Both the position numbers and the translations under genes were made by a program. From a virus: a stretch of DNA of 43,123 bases. The DNA is taken from the IMG/VR virus record IMGVR_UViG_3300022858_000161, positions 1 through 43,123 of that record, one strand, 5' to 3'. Below are positions 7,451 through 16,324 of this stretch, in pieces; position 1 is the stretch's first letter; each line of letters opens with the position of its first letter. A model generated the notes under the pieces. It saw only the letters and a list, made by a program, of their open reading frames with translations, did no database searches and was not told the DNA's origin.

Positions 7451-9070
7451 ATGGGATTATATAATAGAACGAATTTTGCAGTAGGAGCAGCAGCTAATAC
7501 CGCGCCATTCAATACAGAATACACAAAAATTGCCAACGCAGTTAATAGTCTTGATAATGCGAATATTGGAACAGCATTAACTGGTGCAGTTTTGAATTTA
7601 ACCGCTCCTGGTGCGATTGGTGGAGTTACACCGAGTACGGGTGCTTTTACAACTTTAACTGCCACATCAGCCATCATAACCACCATAACTGGTAATGGTG
7701 CATTATTAACTAATTTAACTGCTGCAAATCTTGTTGGTGCTTTACCAGCAATTAGTGGTGCTTTATTGACTAATCTAAATGCTGATAACTTAGCAGGTGG
7801 GACAGTCCCAGATGCTAGATTCCCCGCTACACTCCCTGCTGTAAGTGGAGTTAATTTGACAGCTTTAAATGCCACACAATTAACTTCAGGAATAGTTCCT
7901 TTAGCAAGATTAAGTGGAATAACAAATACTCAAATAGCTGCTGGTGCTGCGATTGCTTCAAGTAAACTTGATTTAACTGTTATACACCAACAAGTTATAA
8001 TTGATACTGATTCTGGAAGTGAATCATTTTATGTAAGTAGGCTTGGAAGTACAACTCAAACAGCTAAAATGTATGTTACTGATAATGATTTTATTATTGA
8101 ATCAATACAAGATGAAGTTGGAAATGGTGGATTTATATTTATAGGTAATAGTGATGGAAGTGGTGCTATTAAAGACGCAGCTGTAATGGACGCAAAATTT
8201 TATAATTGTTCTGTTTATTCTTACAATAATGCTTTAGATAAATCTATTAGAATATCAGCTGACGCTAGTTATGCTTATCTATATACAGATACAGCACCAA
8301 TGATAATCAGGAATGGTTTATCTAATGCTGACATATATTTTCAAATTAATGATGGCGGAGTTAGCAATAGAACATTGATTCAATTAGACGCTTCAACATC
8401 TGAAGTTTTATTTAAAAGAGATGCTGGTATAAAAATTGGTGCTGGGGCTGATGGCTATTTATATATTGGTTCAAATAATTTATATATTGCAAACCAAACT
8501 TCTAATGAAAATATAATTTTTAGAATAAACGATGGTGGAGTTAATAAAGATGTTGCCTTTATCGACGGAGCTTCTGCTACTTTTAATATTAAAAATGGTT
8601 ATGAATTTAGATGTTTAAGTGCTGGTAATGATAAAACTCTTTATTTTAAACACAATGATACTAATGGGATAATTGGAACAACATCTGGTTCTTTAATTTT
8701 AGACCCACAATCTGACCAAGTTTTACCAATTAGTAATGGTGGCGTTGATATTGGAAGTTCAACAGTTAGATTTGATGATGGTTACTTTAATAAACTTCAT
8801 TATTTAACTTCTTTAGCTAATAACGATTTATCTTTTACTGAAACTTGGTGTGCTGTTTGTGGTAAAGAATTTAAAGACAACGATACTATTGTTATGAAAG
8901 TAAAGAATATTGAAGCAGTTAAAAAAGAAAAAGGAAACTATTATGGCAAGATGATGAATACCTTACCAGTTCATCAAGAATGTCAAAATAATAAAATACA
9001 ATTTATCAATGAAACTTTAGAAAATGGAGAACATACAGGTAAGAAAATTAAACTAAATTATGGAAAATAA
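7451..9070 (+). CDS. tail fibre protein with C-terminal zinc-knuckle-like domain
   Basis: A 539-aa fibre. Residues 50-70 contain the common fibre motif of type PSTGAFTTLT, followed by Ala/Leu/Asn-rich repeats (NLAGGTVPDARF type) to about residue 175, then beta-helix-like sequence. The last 80 residues are different: WCAVCGKEF near 459 and a later H-x-x-x-C pair form a Cys2-His-Cys metal site. In many fibres this place holds a chaperone or receptor-binding tip. The 3' end overlaps the next gene by 11 bases. Probable role: host recognition on the short tail. Confidence 0.75.
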   Translation: MGLYNRTNFAVGAAANTAPFNTEYTKIANAVNSLDNANIGTALTGAVLNLTAPGAIGGVTPSTGAFTTLTATSAIITTITGNGALLTNLTAANLVGALPAISGALLTNLNADNLAGGTVPDARFPATLPAVSGVNLTALNATQLTSGIVPLARLSGITNTQIAAGAAIASSKLDLTVIHQQVIIDTDSGSESFYVSRLGSTTQTAKMYVTDNDFIIESIQDEVGNGGFIFIGNSDGSGAIKDAAVMDAKFYNCSVYSYNNALDKSIRISADASYAYLYTDTAPMIIRNGLSNADIYFQINDGGVSNRTLIQLDASTSEVLFKRDAGIKIGAGADGYLYIGSNNLYIANQTSNENIIFRINDGGVNKDVAFIDGASATFNIKNGYEFRCLSAGNDKTLYFKHNDTNGIIGTTSGSLILDPQSDQVLPISNGGVDIGSSTVRFDDGYFNKLHYLTSLANNDLSFTETWCAVCGKEFKDNDTIVMKVKNIEAVKKEKGNYYGKMMNTLPVHQECQNNKIQFINETLENGEHTGKKIKLNYGK

Positions 9071-9251
9071 TATTAAATTACACGAGAGATTAGCCACCCT
9101 TGAAACACAGATGAAGTCTATGCTAGAAAATCATTTGCCTCATATTGAAGAAAGAATCAAAAGTCTTAGCACAAAGTTCTGGGCATTGATTATATTATTA
9201 GTAACTAATTTAGCATCAGTAATAGTATTATTATTGAAAAATGTTATTTAA
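9060..9251 (+). CDS. holin-like small membrane protein (XhlA-like layout)
   Basis: A 63-aa protein with a charged amphipathic N-terminal helix (residues 5-38, heptad-like) and one C-terminal membrane segment (about 41-60). This layout resembles the haemolysin XhlA family of lysis proteins. It starts inside the end of the fibre gene (11-base overlap), so it is likely translationally coupled. With the following membrane protein and the M23 peptidase it forms a lysis group. Confidence in coding is good, in function moderate. Confidence 0.55.
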   Translation: MENNIKLHERLATLETQMKSMLENHLPHIEERIKSLSTKFWALIILLVTNLASVIVLLLKNVI

Positions 9252-9267
9252 AAAGTAATTTAGTTAT

Positions 9268-9480
9268 ATGGGATTATTCAGCGAGAAACCTTTACCCCTA
9301 CCTGGAAAGAAACCGCTTAATAGAACCAAAGAAAGATTTGACAAAGAGAAGAAAAAACATCATAGGTTTATGGTAAAGTGGATTGTTGAATCCTTTTATG
9401 CCATACACCTACTGTTATTGCTAAAAATCGCCCTGTTCTTGGCGTTTATATGGCTTGTGTGCCACTTTATACCTAAATAG
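9268..9480 (+). CDS. small membrane protein in the lysis group
   Basis: A 70-aa protein with a basic, Pro-rich N-terminus (residues 5-35) and a strongly hydrophobic C-terminal half (about 42-68) that can form one or a hairpin of two membrane segments. It has a cytoplasmic-in, positive-inside look. It lies between the XhlA-like protein and the peptidase, so a holin, antiholin or spanin-like role is possible but not shown. Confidence 0.5.
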   Translation: MGLFSEKPLPLPGKKPLNRTKERFDKEKKKHHRFMVKWIVESFYAIHLLLLLKIALFLAFIWLVCHFIPK

Positions 9481-9504
9481 ACTAAAAATAACTAAAACAA
9501 CGCT

Positions 9505-10158
9505 ATGTTTCCTTTAAGAGAAAAAATTACTACTGGATATTCATTCCTAGAACCAACTTTCTATAATAATGGACACTTAGGACAAGATTATAGATGTAGC
9601 TATGCTGAATTGGTAGCACCATTTGAAGGAGAGATAATCAAAAGTTTGGTTGGCATACAAGGCGGATTAACACAATGGTTCAGACCTAAAAGCAGAGAAG
9701 AAGTTATCAGATTTTTACACCTTAATGAATTTAAAAAAACAGGCAAAGTATTTGAAAGAGATTTGATAGCAATTACTGGTAACTCTGGTTCAGCAACTAG
9801 GGGAGAACATTTACACATAGACATAGCTCGTTCAGAACAATTACTAATAGACTTTTTAAAAGGTAAAATAAAAAACCCTAAAAAAGTATTTATAGACCCA
9901 GAGAAATACGATTGGGATTTAAACATTAACGATATAATTATGGAATTTGCAAAAGCTGACAAAAGAATTTGCCAAGTAAAAGATGGCTCAATCTATGTTA
10001 AGGATAATAAGATTACTAAATATTATATTATCAATGATAGTAATTCAACTGATATTGAAAGATTATTGCTTTCACTTCATAAAGGAGAGAATAGATTTTA
10101 CGATATTAAAGAGTTTGAAGGATTAGAAAGAGTATATAAATTAAAAGAAGTTTTATAA
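9505..10158 (+). CDS. M23-family peptidoglycan endopeptidase (endolysin)
   Basis: A 217-aa protein with the LytM/M23 zinc peptidase signature: H24-x3-D28 (in NGHLGQDYR), H72 in LHL, and H102-x-H104 in GEHLHID. These are the metal ligands and catalytic His expected of the family, which cuts peptide crosslinks in the cell wall. There is no signal peptide, so release would depend on a holin; candidates flank it at 9060, 9268 and 10172. Residues 145-217 form a charged C-terminal extension, perhaps a wall-binding part. Gly-Asn-Ser-Gly near 92-95 is also typical of M23. Confidence 0.85.
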   Translation: MFPLREKITTGYSFLEPTFYNNGHLGQDYRCSYAELVAPFEGEIIKSLVGIQGGLTQWFRPKSREEVIRFLHLNEFKKTGKVFERDLIAITGNSGSATRGEHLHIDIARSEQLLIDFLKGKIKNPKKVFIDPEKYDWDLNINDIIMEFAKADKRICQVKDGSIYVKDNKITKYYIINDSNSTDIERLLLSLHKGENRFYDIKEFEGLERVYKLKEVL

Positions 10159-10171
10159 TTAAAATAAATTT

Positions 10172-10393
10172 ATGAAGTTTTTAAAAGGATTTTTAAAATT
10201 AATCAATGGTCGTAAAACAACTATTGCAACAATTTTAGGCGCAGTATTAGTATTCTTACTAGGTAGAGAAATTATTGCGTCAGATGTAGCTGAGTTAATT
10301 TCAGGTATATTAGTAGTGTTAGGTTTAGGAGTTAATTATACAAATTATAGATTAGACAAACCTATAAAAGAAGTAGAAGAAGCTAAAAAATAA
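10172..10393 (+). CDS. putative holin
   Basis: A 73-aa protein with two probable membrane segments (about 16-32 and 40-56) separated by a short polar turn, a basic N-terminus and a charged C-terminal tail. Size and topology match class II holins, and it directly follows the M23 endolysin. Holins form lesions that let endolysin reach the wall. Confidence 0.65.
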   Translation: MKFLKGFLKLINGRKTTIATILGAVLVFLLGREIIASDVAELISGILVVLGLGVNYTNYRLDKPIKEVEEAKK

Positions 10394-10405
10394 TAAATAG
10401 GTTAA

Positions 10406-13036
10406 GTGGCAAATGATAAATTCTTTAAACCTAATAATAAAATAACCCCTAGTTCATTTAGTGAACAAAGGAAAGTTTTAAATTCCGTTCATCAAGGATT
10501 TAGAGGCCACGAATTTGATAAATATATTGAAGGATTAGTTCCAACTGGTGTTGATATAAACTGGTTGGAATCTGTCCTTGATTTTTCAATACAAGCAGCT
10601 GGTATTCAGGTGGTTGGAAATAGATATATTGCTTCTGCGGCTGGAGTAGATTGGGTAAAGGATAGAATTTACGAATGGAATGGTCTTGCATGGGATGAAA
10701 CCATACCAAGTACAGATGACGCTATGTTCTGCCAAGATATTGATGTTTCAGGCGACCAAGGTTTATGGGTATGGAATGGAACTGCATGGGTTCAAATAGG
10801 CAATATTACTGAAGCAGGAATAAGCCATCTAAATATATCTAACATAGGAGTAAATACTCATGCACAGATAGATATTCATGTAGCAGACGCTACAATTCAT
10901 TTTACTGAAGCAAATATAAACCATACAGCAATACAAAATATCGGAGTTAATACCCATGTTCAGATTGATAATCATATAGCTGATGGGACTATTCATTTTG
11001 CTAACTTGGCAGGATTTAATACTGATGACTTGGCAGAGGGATTAGCTAATTTATACTTTACCAATGCAAGAGCTATTACTGCTTTAACTGGACAAAATAT
11101 AAGTATTTTTGTTAATGATTCAGCGTATATAACACAGGGAGATATAGATTGGGCTACAAATGTACCTTTAAATGAAACAGACCCAGTTTTTACAGCTTGG
11201 TTAGGAACACCACCTGATATTTCAATATTCACAAATGATTCAGGATATATAACAGCATCAACAGCTTTATGGACTAGAAATGCTGTTAGTGGTTATCTTT
11301 ATCAGACTACGCTTACAGATAATATTGGATTTGGAATTAATGCACCCTTAGCAAGGACTCACGCTTATAAAGATGCTGGAAACCCAACTGCTTTAACTAT
11401 AACCTCACTTTCTGAAATAACAGCTCATTATACAGCTGATAATGCTTTTGGACTAACTGCTGATTTTGCTCAAATAAATAATTTTATAATAGACGCTGGG
11501 AAAACTGTAACAGGTTCAATTCGAGCTTATAATCTTGAAGGGTATAGACATAATGCTGCTGACGCTGGGACACTTGAAAAATTAGGTGGTGTGAGAGTAA
11601 CTGTTGGAAATTTTAATTGTGCTGTAACTGCTCAAACTAACTTAGCTCTTGGGTATGAAGTGTCTGGTGTTTCTGTTAAAGGAAATGTAAAAGAACTTTA
11701 CGGATATAGATATGGTTGGGGCGGTTCAAATCTTGGAACTGTTGATGAAGTAGCAGCTTATGAGATTAATACAATGAACGCCGTTGTTGCTAATAATCAA
11801 AAAAGATTTGGCTTAAAAGTTTGTGGAATGCCAACACCAGGAGCTTATACAGGAACAGAAATTTATGCGATTGAACTTGAAGGAACTAATGGAGAACGAG
11901 ATGGTGTTAGACTTGGCGGAGATGTTATTTTTTATCGTGAACAAGCACAAAGGTTAAGACTATTGGGTCAATTAAAAATAACTCCAGTTTTTACAAATAA
12001 TGATGCTTCTTGGCACGGATTATTAGTTAATCCTGTAAATAATATAACTGTTGATGGCAGTTACAGAACTCACGGATTAGATGTTTCACCTTCTGCACCA
12101 ATAGATGCAGGAATAACAAATACAGGACAAATTATTGGTGTTCTTTACAATGCTGTTAGAGCTACTGCCGCTGATGCTGGGACACTAAATATTCTTGGAG
12201 CTGACTTTATAAGATATGGGCATGACGCAACTGTTAATGCAACTGCAATAACTACAAGTGCCAGAGGTTTATGGATTAAGCCAGATTATTGTGCAGGGAC
12301 TATTACAAATGCAATAGATTTATTATTAGATAGCCCAAACATAGGTGGAACAGTTACTAATTCTACTGGTGTTCAAGTTTTAAGTAGAGCTGCCATAACA
12401 GCTAATGACCAAACTAGATATGGAATAGTTGTTACTGCCAATATGCCTTCTGCTGGGGCTTACACAGGCACAGATGTTCAAGCTATTGATTTAAGGGGAA
12501 CAAGTGGGTCTGTTGACGGTATTAGATTTGGTAGCGATACTAATTTATATAGAAAAACTGAAAATACTTTAGCTACTGATGATAGATTTACAGAGCAAGG
12601 AACATTCGCAGAGATATATGTTGCTGATGGCTCTACTGCACAAACAATAGCTACTGGTGCTTCTTATGTTAAATTGACTGGATTTGCCACAGACGGACAA
12701 TCAAGTAATATGACTTCCGATGTTGCTAACGATAAAATAACAATCACTAAGACAGGAAGATATTTAGTTAATTGTTCTATGAATGGTAGTTCTGCAACGC
12801 CCAATGTAACCTTTATCTTTTCTGCGTTTTTAAATGGAGTGGAGCAAAGTCAAGTTCACGCACATAGAAAGTATGCCGCTGGCGGTGATAATGGCAGTTG
12901 TTCTTTAAGTGGAATAATTGATGTTACGACTGCTAGTTGGGATTTAGATATTAGAGCAAGACACGACGACGGTAGTTCAGTTGATTTTACCCCTACCTAT
13001 ATGAATTTAACTGTAAGTTATCTCGGAGAGACTTAA
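10406..13036 (+). CDS. large tail fibre with internal duplication and C1q/TNF-like tip
   Basis: An 876-aa protein starting with GTG (GTGGCAAATG). Residues 1-40 probably anchor it to the tail. The segments NETDPVFTAWL and the NLAGFNTDDLAEG-type repeats near 200-290 are common in phage fibres. A block of about 140 residues is present twice (about 381-515 and 585-720; compare GAYTGTEIYAIELEGT and GAYTGTDVQAIDLRGT). Residues 735-876 look like a C1q/TNF-like jelly roll, a receptor-binding trimer tip. It lies after the lysis genes and ends the structural fibre set. Confidence 0.75.
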   Translation: MANDKFFKPNNKITPSSFSEQRKVLNSVHQGFRGHEFDKYIEGLVPTGVDINWLESVLDFSIQAAGIQVVGNRYIASAAGVDWVKDRIYEWNGLAWDETIPSTDDAMFCQDIDVSGDQGLWVWNGTAWVQIGNITEAGISHLNISNIGVNTHAQIDIHVADATIHFTEANINHTAIQNIGVNTHVQIDNHIADGTIHFANLAGFNTDDLAEGLANLYFTNARAITALTGQNISIFVNDSAYITQGDIDWATNVPLNETDPVFTAWLGTPPDISIFTNDSGYITASTALWTRNAVSGYLYQTTLTDNIGFGINAPLARTHAYKDAGNPTALTITSLSEITAHYTADNAFGLTADFAQINNFIIDAGKTVTGSIRAYNLEGYRHNAADAGTLEKLGGVRVTVGNFNCAVTAQTNLALGYEVSGVSVKGNVKELYGYRYGWGGSNLGTVDEVAAYEINTMNAVVANNQKRFGLKVCGMPTPGAYTGTEIYAIELEGTNGERDGVRLGGDVIFYREQAQRLRLLGQLKITPVFTNNDASWHGLLVNPVNNITVDGSYRTHGLDVSPSAPIDAGITNTGQIIGVLYNAVRATAADAGTLNILGADFIRYGHDATVNATAITTSARGLWIKPDYCAGTITNAIDLLLDSPNIGGTVTNSTGVQVLSRAAITANDQTRYGIVVTANMPSAGAYTGTDVQAIDLRGTSGSVDGIRFGSDTNLYRKTENTLATDDRFTEQGTFAEIYVADGSTAQTIATGASYVKLTGFATDGQSSNMTSDVANDKITITKTGRYLVNCSMNGSSATPNVTFIFSAFLNGVEQSQVHAHRKYAAGGDNGSCSLSGIIDVTTASWDLDIRARHDDGSSVDFTPTYMNLTVSYLGET

Positions 13037-13068
13037 TCACCATTAAAAATTAAAGATAATAAAAATAC

Positions 13069-13075
13069 AAGGAGG
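13069..13075 (+). promoter_or_regulatory. strong Shine-Dalgarno sequence (AAGGAGG)
   Basis: AAGGAGG ends 5 bases before the ATG at 13081. It is a near-perfect anti-SD complement at standard spacing. Almost every other start in the genome has only an A/T-rich leader, so this site stands out and marks the zinc-ribbon cassette as translated differently or recently acquired. Confidence 0.8.
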
Positions 13076-13080
13076 ACATA

Positions 13081-13233
13081 ATGGAACAGATAATGCAATG
13101 TCCTAAGTGTAAGCACATTAACGAATGGAAAAAGGTTAAAGAAGACGAGGCAGAAATCGTCATTCAATGTAAGATTTGCGGTTTGCAGATGATTATCATC
13201 AAGGGAGCAACTAATGTCAAAACCAAATCATAA
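13081..13233 (+). CDS. zinc-ribbon microprotein 1
   Basis: A 50-aa protein with two CxxC knuckles, CPKC at residues 7-10 and CKIC near 30-33, forming a compact zinc ribbon with a short strand pair between. It resembles the Com/Mom-translation-activator and rubredoxin-like phage ribbons only in general shape. It has the only strong SD of the genome and overlaps the next ribbon gene by 20 bases. Base composition is richer in G than neighbouring genes. Confidence 0.7.
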   Translation: MEQIMQCPKCKHINEWKKVKEDEAEIVIQCKICGLQMIIIKGATNVKTKS

Positions 13234-13351
13234 ATGTAGGAATTGTGGAAGCGTGAAGGGTTATTTCAAAGACCCTCGCCATAAGTTCTGGAGATGTCAA
13301 GTGTGTGGTGGAGTGGTTGCTCTGGTTCACGATAAGGGTAAGAAGAAATGA
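13214..13351 (+). CDS. zinc-ribbon microprotein 2
   Basis: A 45-aa protein with CRNC at residues 8-11 and CQVC near 28-31, so a four-Cys zinc ribbon, and a Lys-rich C-terminal tail. Its start lies inside gene 1 and its stop overlaps the ATG of gene 3 (ATGA). This tight overlap indicates coupled translation of all three ribbons. It may bind nucleic acid or a partner protein; no family was recognised. Confidence 0.65.
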   Translation: MSKPNHKCRNCGSVKGYFKDPRHKFWRCQVCGGVVALVHDKGKKK

Positions 13352-13479
13352 TATATTGTTCAAAATGCGGTTCATATTTCTGGATAAAAATCGGAGAATA
13401 CGAAGATGGCGAAGTCTGGAAATGTGATGTCTGCGGTCAACTTTATCTTTACAGATTCCAGCCAGAACCCTTCCATTAA
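13348..13479 (+). CDS. zinc-ribbon microprotein 3
   Basis: A 43-aa protein with CSKC at residues 4-7 and CDVC near 29-32, again a four-Cys ribbon. The spacing between knuckles (21 residues) is close to that of the two preceding ribbons, suggesting duplication and divergence. It starts in the ATGA overlap with gene 2. A pseudoknot-forming sequence follows its stop. Confidence 0.65.
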   Translation: MIYCSKCGSYFWIKIGEYEDGEVWKCDVCGQLYLYRFQPEPFH

Positions 13480-13484
13480 CCACA

Positions 13485-13528
13485 GCTCGCAACGAGCAAC
13501 TTGTAGGGGGACAAGGATAAAAACCCCC
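13485..13528 (+). ncRNA. hairpin plus compact H-type pseudoknot after the zinc-ribbon cassette
   Basis: A small hairpin pairs 13485-13489 with 13493-13497. Next, 13500-13504 pairs with 13511-13515 (5 bp) and the G5 in that loop (13506-13510) pairs with C5 at 13524-13528, leaving an A-rich 8-nt third loop. This is the architecture of minimal H-type pseudoknots such as the preQ1-I fold, but the preQ1 consensus bases are not present. An alternative reading is a simple G5/C5 hairpin acting as a weak terminator. It lies in the leader of the 580-aa gene. Confidence 0.5.
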
Positions 13529-13573
13529 GCTAACAAAAATTGATAATTAAAATAGTAATAATTATATAAAAAT

Positions 13574-15316
13574 ATGGCAAACAAATTAGAGGAATTATTC
13601 CTACAATATAGAGGAAGAAAACCAAACGCCCAAGAGCATAAGATTTATGATTCAAATTTGGTTGCAGCTGAACATGACCTTATCAATGATGATAAAAATA
13701 TTTTAGGCAATGGTGTAAAATATGGAAGTCTCGAAGATATTATTAGTGGAGAAGTTGCAAACGAAGACCCATTTCCATTTGAAGAAGTAAAGAGTGAAAT
13801 TGACGAGGTTCTTACACCTTATTACGATCAATTAATTTTTGATGCTCAGGGCGATTATAAAACAGCTAGGGTTAGGCTAGATGAAGATTTGAAATTAGCT
13901 CAAAATAGAGGAGAAGAAGATAAAATATCTTATCTTAATAGGCTTAGTGATAACCTTGACAGAAACAAAGACAGACTTGGTGAAGATTATGGGGTTGCTA
14001 AAGACAGAATGCAAGAGAATCGCAAGTTTTTCTTAGATGAAATTACAAAAGAACAAGGTTATAGTAATGAAGATTATTGGCGTGAAGTTGAAAGACAAGG
14101 AACTGAAAGAAACAGATTTTTACAAGACATTGCAACTCAAGAAGGTTACTTATCAAACGATTACAAAACAGCTTTAGGTAGGTCGCAACAAGAAAGAGCA
14201 GATTTTCTTTCTGATATGGCATTAACTAGGGGTTGGAGGTCAGAAGATTTTGACAAAGCTGTTGAATTACAACAAGATGAAAAGGCTCGATTATTAGAAG
14301 ATGTTGCAACTGCAAAAGATTATTCATCTAAAGATTACGAACTTGTTATGGATAGACTTTCTGAGGAAGAAGGTATATTTAAAGCTAGAGACCAAGAAAC
14401 ATTTAACAAATCTACAAAAGCCTTTGGAGAACAAAAGAAGCGTCAGGGCATACTTGATTCAGGCGTGGCTGCTCAAGAGTGGCAAGATATTGAAAGACAA
14501 CACCAATATATGCTTGATGATTATAATAGACAACTTTCAAATACTAGAAATGATTTGGAAACTCAATATGAAAGACAAACTGCTCAACTTGATTTACAAG
14601 AAGGTCGTGGTTTAGAAAACATTGATAAAAATATTGATAGTTTACAAACTCAATTTGATAGAGCTGAACGACTTGGCAATACAGAAGAAGCGCGTGGTCT
14701 TAGAGCTAGACTTGATAATCTAATAGATATGAAAACACAGTTTGAACGACAATCTAGCGGACTTGAAAGACAAGAACAACGAGGAACACAAGATTATGAT
14801 AAGGCTTTAAAAGATTTAGCTATTGCTAAAGAGCGTAGAGATACTGCTTCTGAAACTGAAAAAGCTCAATATGAAATTGCATATCAAAGACAATTAACAG
14901 ATGTTGAAAGCACCTTTGGCAGAAGTAAGGGAGATTTAGAGCGTGATGCTGACCAAACTAGAGAAGATTATTTAGTTGATTATAAAAGACAATATGGTGA
15001 AGAAGGTGATAATTTAAGAACCTTTGGTAGATTAGCTGATGATATGCAGAAAGCACAAGATAAGTTATACAAAGATATTGGACAGCAAAAGCAAGTAGCA
15101 GGTGGCGAAGAATTGCTTGGTCAATATGAAACATTTCAAGAAACTGGAGAAACTTATCCATACACAACTTATAAACCATCTAAAACAGAAATCCCAGATA
15201 CTGGCGTTCCAAATTATCAAGATGTAATAAATCAATATTCAGGTAATCAAGATCAAACTAGCTATAATTCTTCTAATAAAAAGAAGAAGATACATCAATA
15301 TAACCCAGCTTATTAA
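13574..15316 (+). CDS. putative ejection (internal virion) protein, long coiled coil
   Basis: A 580-aa protein that is mostly charged helix (Arg, Glu, Gln and Asp rich) with coiled-coil character. Residues about 150-275 hold four copies of a repeat of about 31 residues with a GYxSxDY core (compare GYSNEDYW, GYLSNDYK, GWRSEDFD, DYSSKDYE). No membrane segment is visible. It opens a set of three large genes (580, 326, 1830 aa) after the fibres, the place and pattern of podovirus ejection proteins (compare T7 gp14-16 or P22 gp7, gp16, gp20), which leave the capsid ahead of the DNA and build a conduit. Confidence 0.55.
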   Translation: MANKLEELFLQYRGRKPNAQEHKIYDSNLVAAEHDLINDDKNILGNGVKYGSLEDIISGEVANEDPFPFEEVKSEIDEVLTPYYDQLIFDAQGDYKTARVRLDEDLKLAQNRGEEDKISYLNRLSDNLDRNKDRLGEDYGVAKDRMQENRKFFLDEITKEQGYSNEDYWREVERQGTERNRFLQDIATQEGYLSNDYKTALGRSQQERADFLSDMALTRGWRSEDFDKAVELQQDEKARLLEDVATAKDYSSKDYELVMDRLSEEEGIFKARDQETFNKSTKAFGEQKKRQGILDSGVAAQEWQDIERQHQYMLDDYNRQLSNTRNDLETQYERQTAQLDLQEGRGLENIDKNIDSLQTQFDRAERLGNTEEARGLRARLDNLIDMKTQFERQSSGLERQEQRGTQDYDKALKDLAIAKERRDTASETEKAQYEIAYQRQLTDVESTFGRSKGDLERDADQTREDYLVDYKRQYGEEGDNLRTFGRLADDMQKAQDKLYKDIGQQKQVAGGEELLGQYETFQETGETYPYTTYKPSKTEIPDTGVPNYQDVINQYSGNQDQTSYNSSNKKKKIHQYNPAY

Positions 15317-15331
15317 TTAATATAAATAAAT

Positions 15332-16312
15332 ATGAGTAGATTATACAAAGTTAAAGATAAACTTTATTATGAGACACCAACAGGTTATGCTTATATACCA
15401 AATGTTAAAGAACTTAATAATTTGGCTAAGAACAAAGTTATAGACCCCCACGAGGAACAAATTAAGGTTAATGAATTACCTATTAGACAAACAAATAATT
15501 CAGGGAGGGATAGCCAATTCAATACTAAAATGCCTACAAGTGAGGCTTTGAAAAATGCTTTGACTAATTATCAGAGTATTGAAGGTGGGCAATATGGGCT
15601 TGAAGATACTTTGAGAGAGACTATTCAGCAAAGGACACAAGAACAAACAGTTGAAGAAACTAATCAGCTCGCCAAATCTTTTGAGGGAATTGAAGACCCT
15701 TTGCTTAGGTCTGGTTTAATGCGACAAAGCCAACAAGCTAAGACTGGCAGAATTGAAGATGTTATTGCCAAAGCAAGTGAGTTATACCAACAAAAGATTG
15801 CACAAGCCAAGAATGAATATGATGCTATTACTCAACAATATGGACTTGAACAGGATATTGTAAGTCAAGCATTTAGTGGGGAAGTATTATCAGGTGGAGT
15901 TGCACCAGAGGGTTTACCAGAAGAATATATAAAATCTTGGGAAGCTGCCTCAACAGAAGCTAGAAAACCATCTGTAAGTAGTGGGGGTGGAAGCAGTGGA
16001 AGTAGTAAATTAACCACGGCTGAAAAGAAAGCTGGATATAATCAACTTGTTGAACAAGTTATAGGAGGTCAAGTAAAACCACAAGACGCATTAGATTTGC
16101 TTTCAGCCGAATTACCAGATTACATTAGTAATTTTAGAAAAGATTATGGCGGTACAATATCAATTCCTGATGTTACAAATGAAACAGGTGGATTTCAGTT
16201 TTATAAGAATTTTAAACCAATTACTAGAGAAGATTATGTTAGTTATGCAGGAATAAAAGAACAAGAAGATCAAGCAAAATGGAAAGAAATATACCCAGAA
16301 TTTAACCAATAA
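15332..16312 (+). CDS. putative ejection / internal virion protein
   Basis: A 326-aa protein with an N-terminal 85 residues of mixed structure, a helical Gln/Glu-rich middle (about 95-200) and a Ser/Gly linker near 216-228 (SSGGGSSGSS), then a smaller C-terminal domain. The middle segment SFEGIEDPLLRSGLMRQSQQAK resembles internal virion proteins in style. It is set between the coiled-coil protein and the 1830-aa protein, 12 bases from the latter, and likely works with them in DNA delivery. Confidence 0.5.
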   Translation: MSRLYKVKDKLYYETPTGYAYIPNVKELNNLAKNKVIDPHEEQIKVNELPIRQTNNSGRDSQFNTKMPTSEALKNALTNYQSIEGGQYGLEDTLRETIQQRTQEQTVEETNQLAKSFEGIEDPLLRSGLMRQSQQAKTGRIEDVIAKASELYQQKIAQAKNEYDAITQQYGLEQDIVSQAFSGEVLSGGVAPEGLPEEYIKSWEAASTEARKPSVSSGGGSSGSSKLTTAEKKAGYNQLVEQVIGGQVKPQDALDLLSAELPDYISNFRKDYGGTISIPDVTNETGGFQFYKNFKPITREDYVSYAGIKEQEDQAKWKEIYPEFNQ

Positions 16313-16324
16313 AGTTTTAAATAT

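Noticed and set aside
7451-13036. Diversity-generating retroelement acting on the fibres
   Set aside because: No reverse transcriptase gene and no template repeat matching fibre 3' ends were seen.
13500-13528. preQ1-I riboswitch
   Set aside because: Pseudoknot geometry fits, but the loop and tail bases needed for preQ1 binding are missing and the next gene is a virion protein.
13217-13584. Two - strand open frames over the zinc-ribbon cassette
   Set aside because: The + strand frames have paired CxxC motifs, an SD and stop-start overlaps; the - strand frames have none of these.
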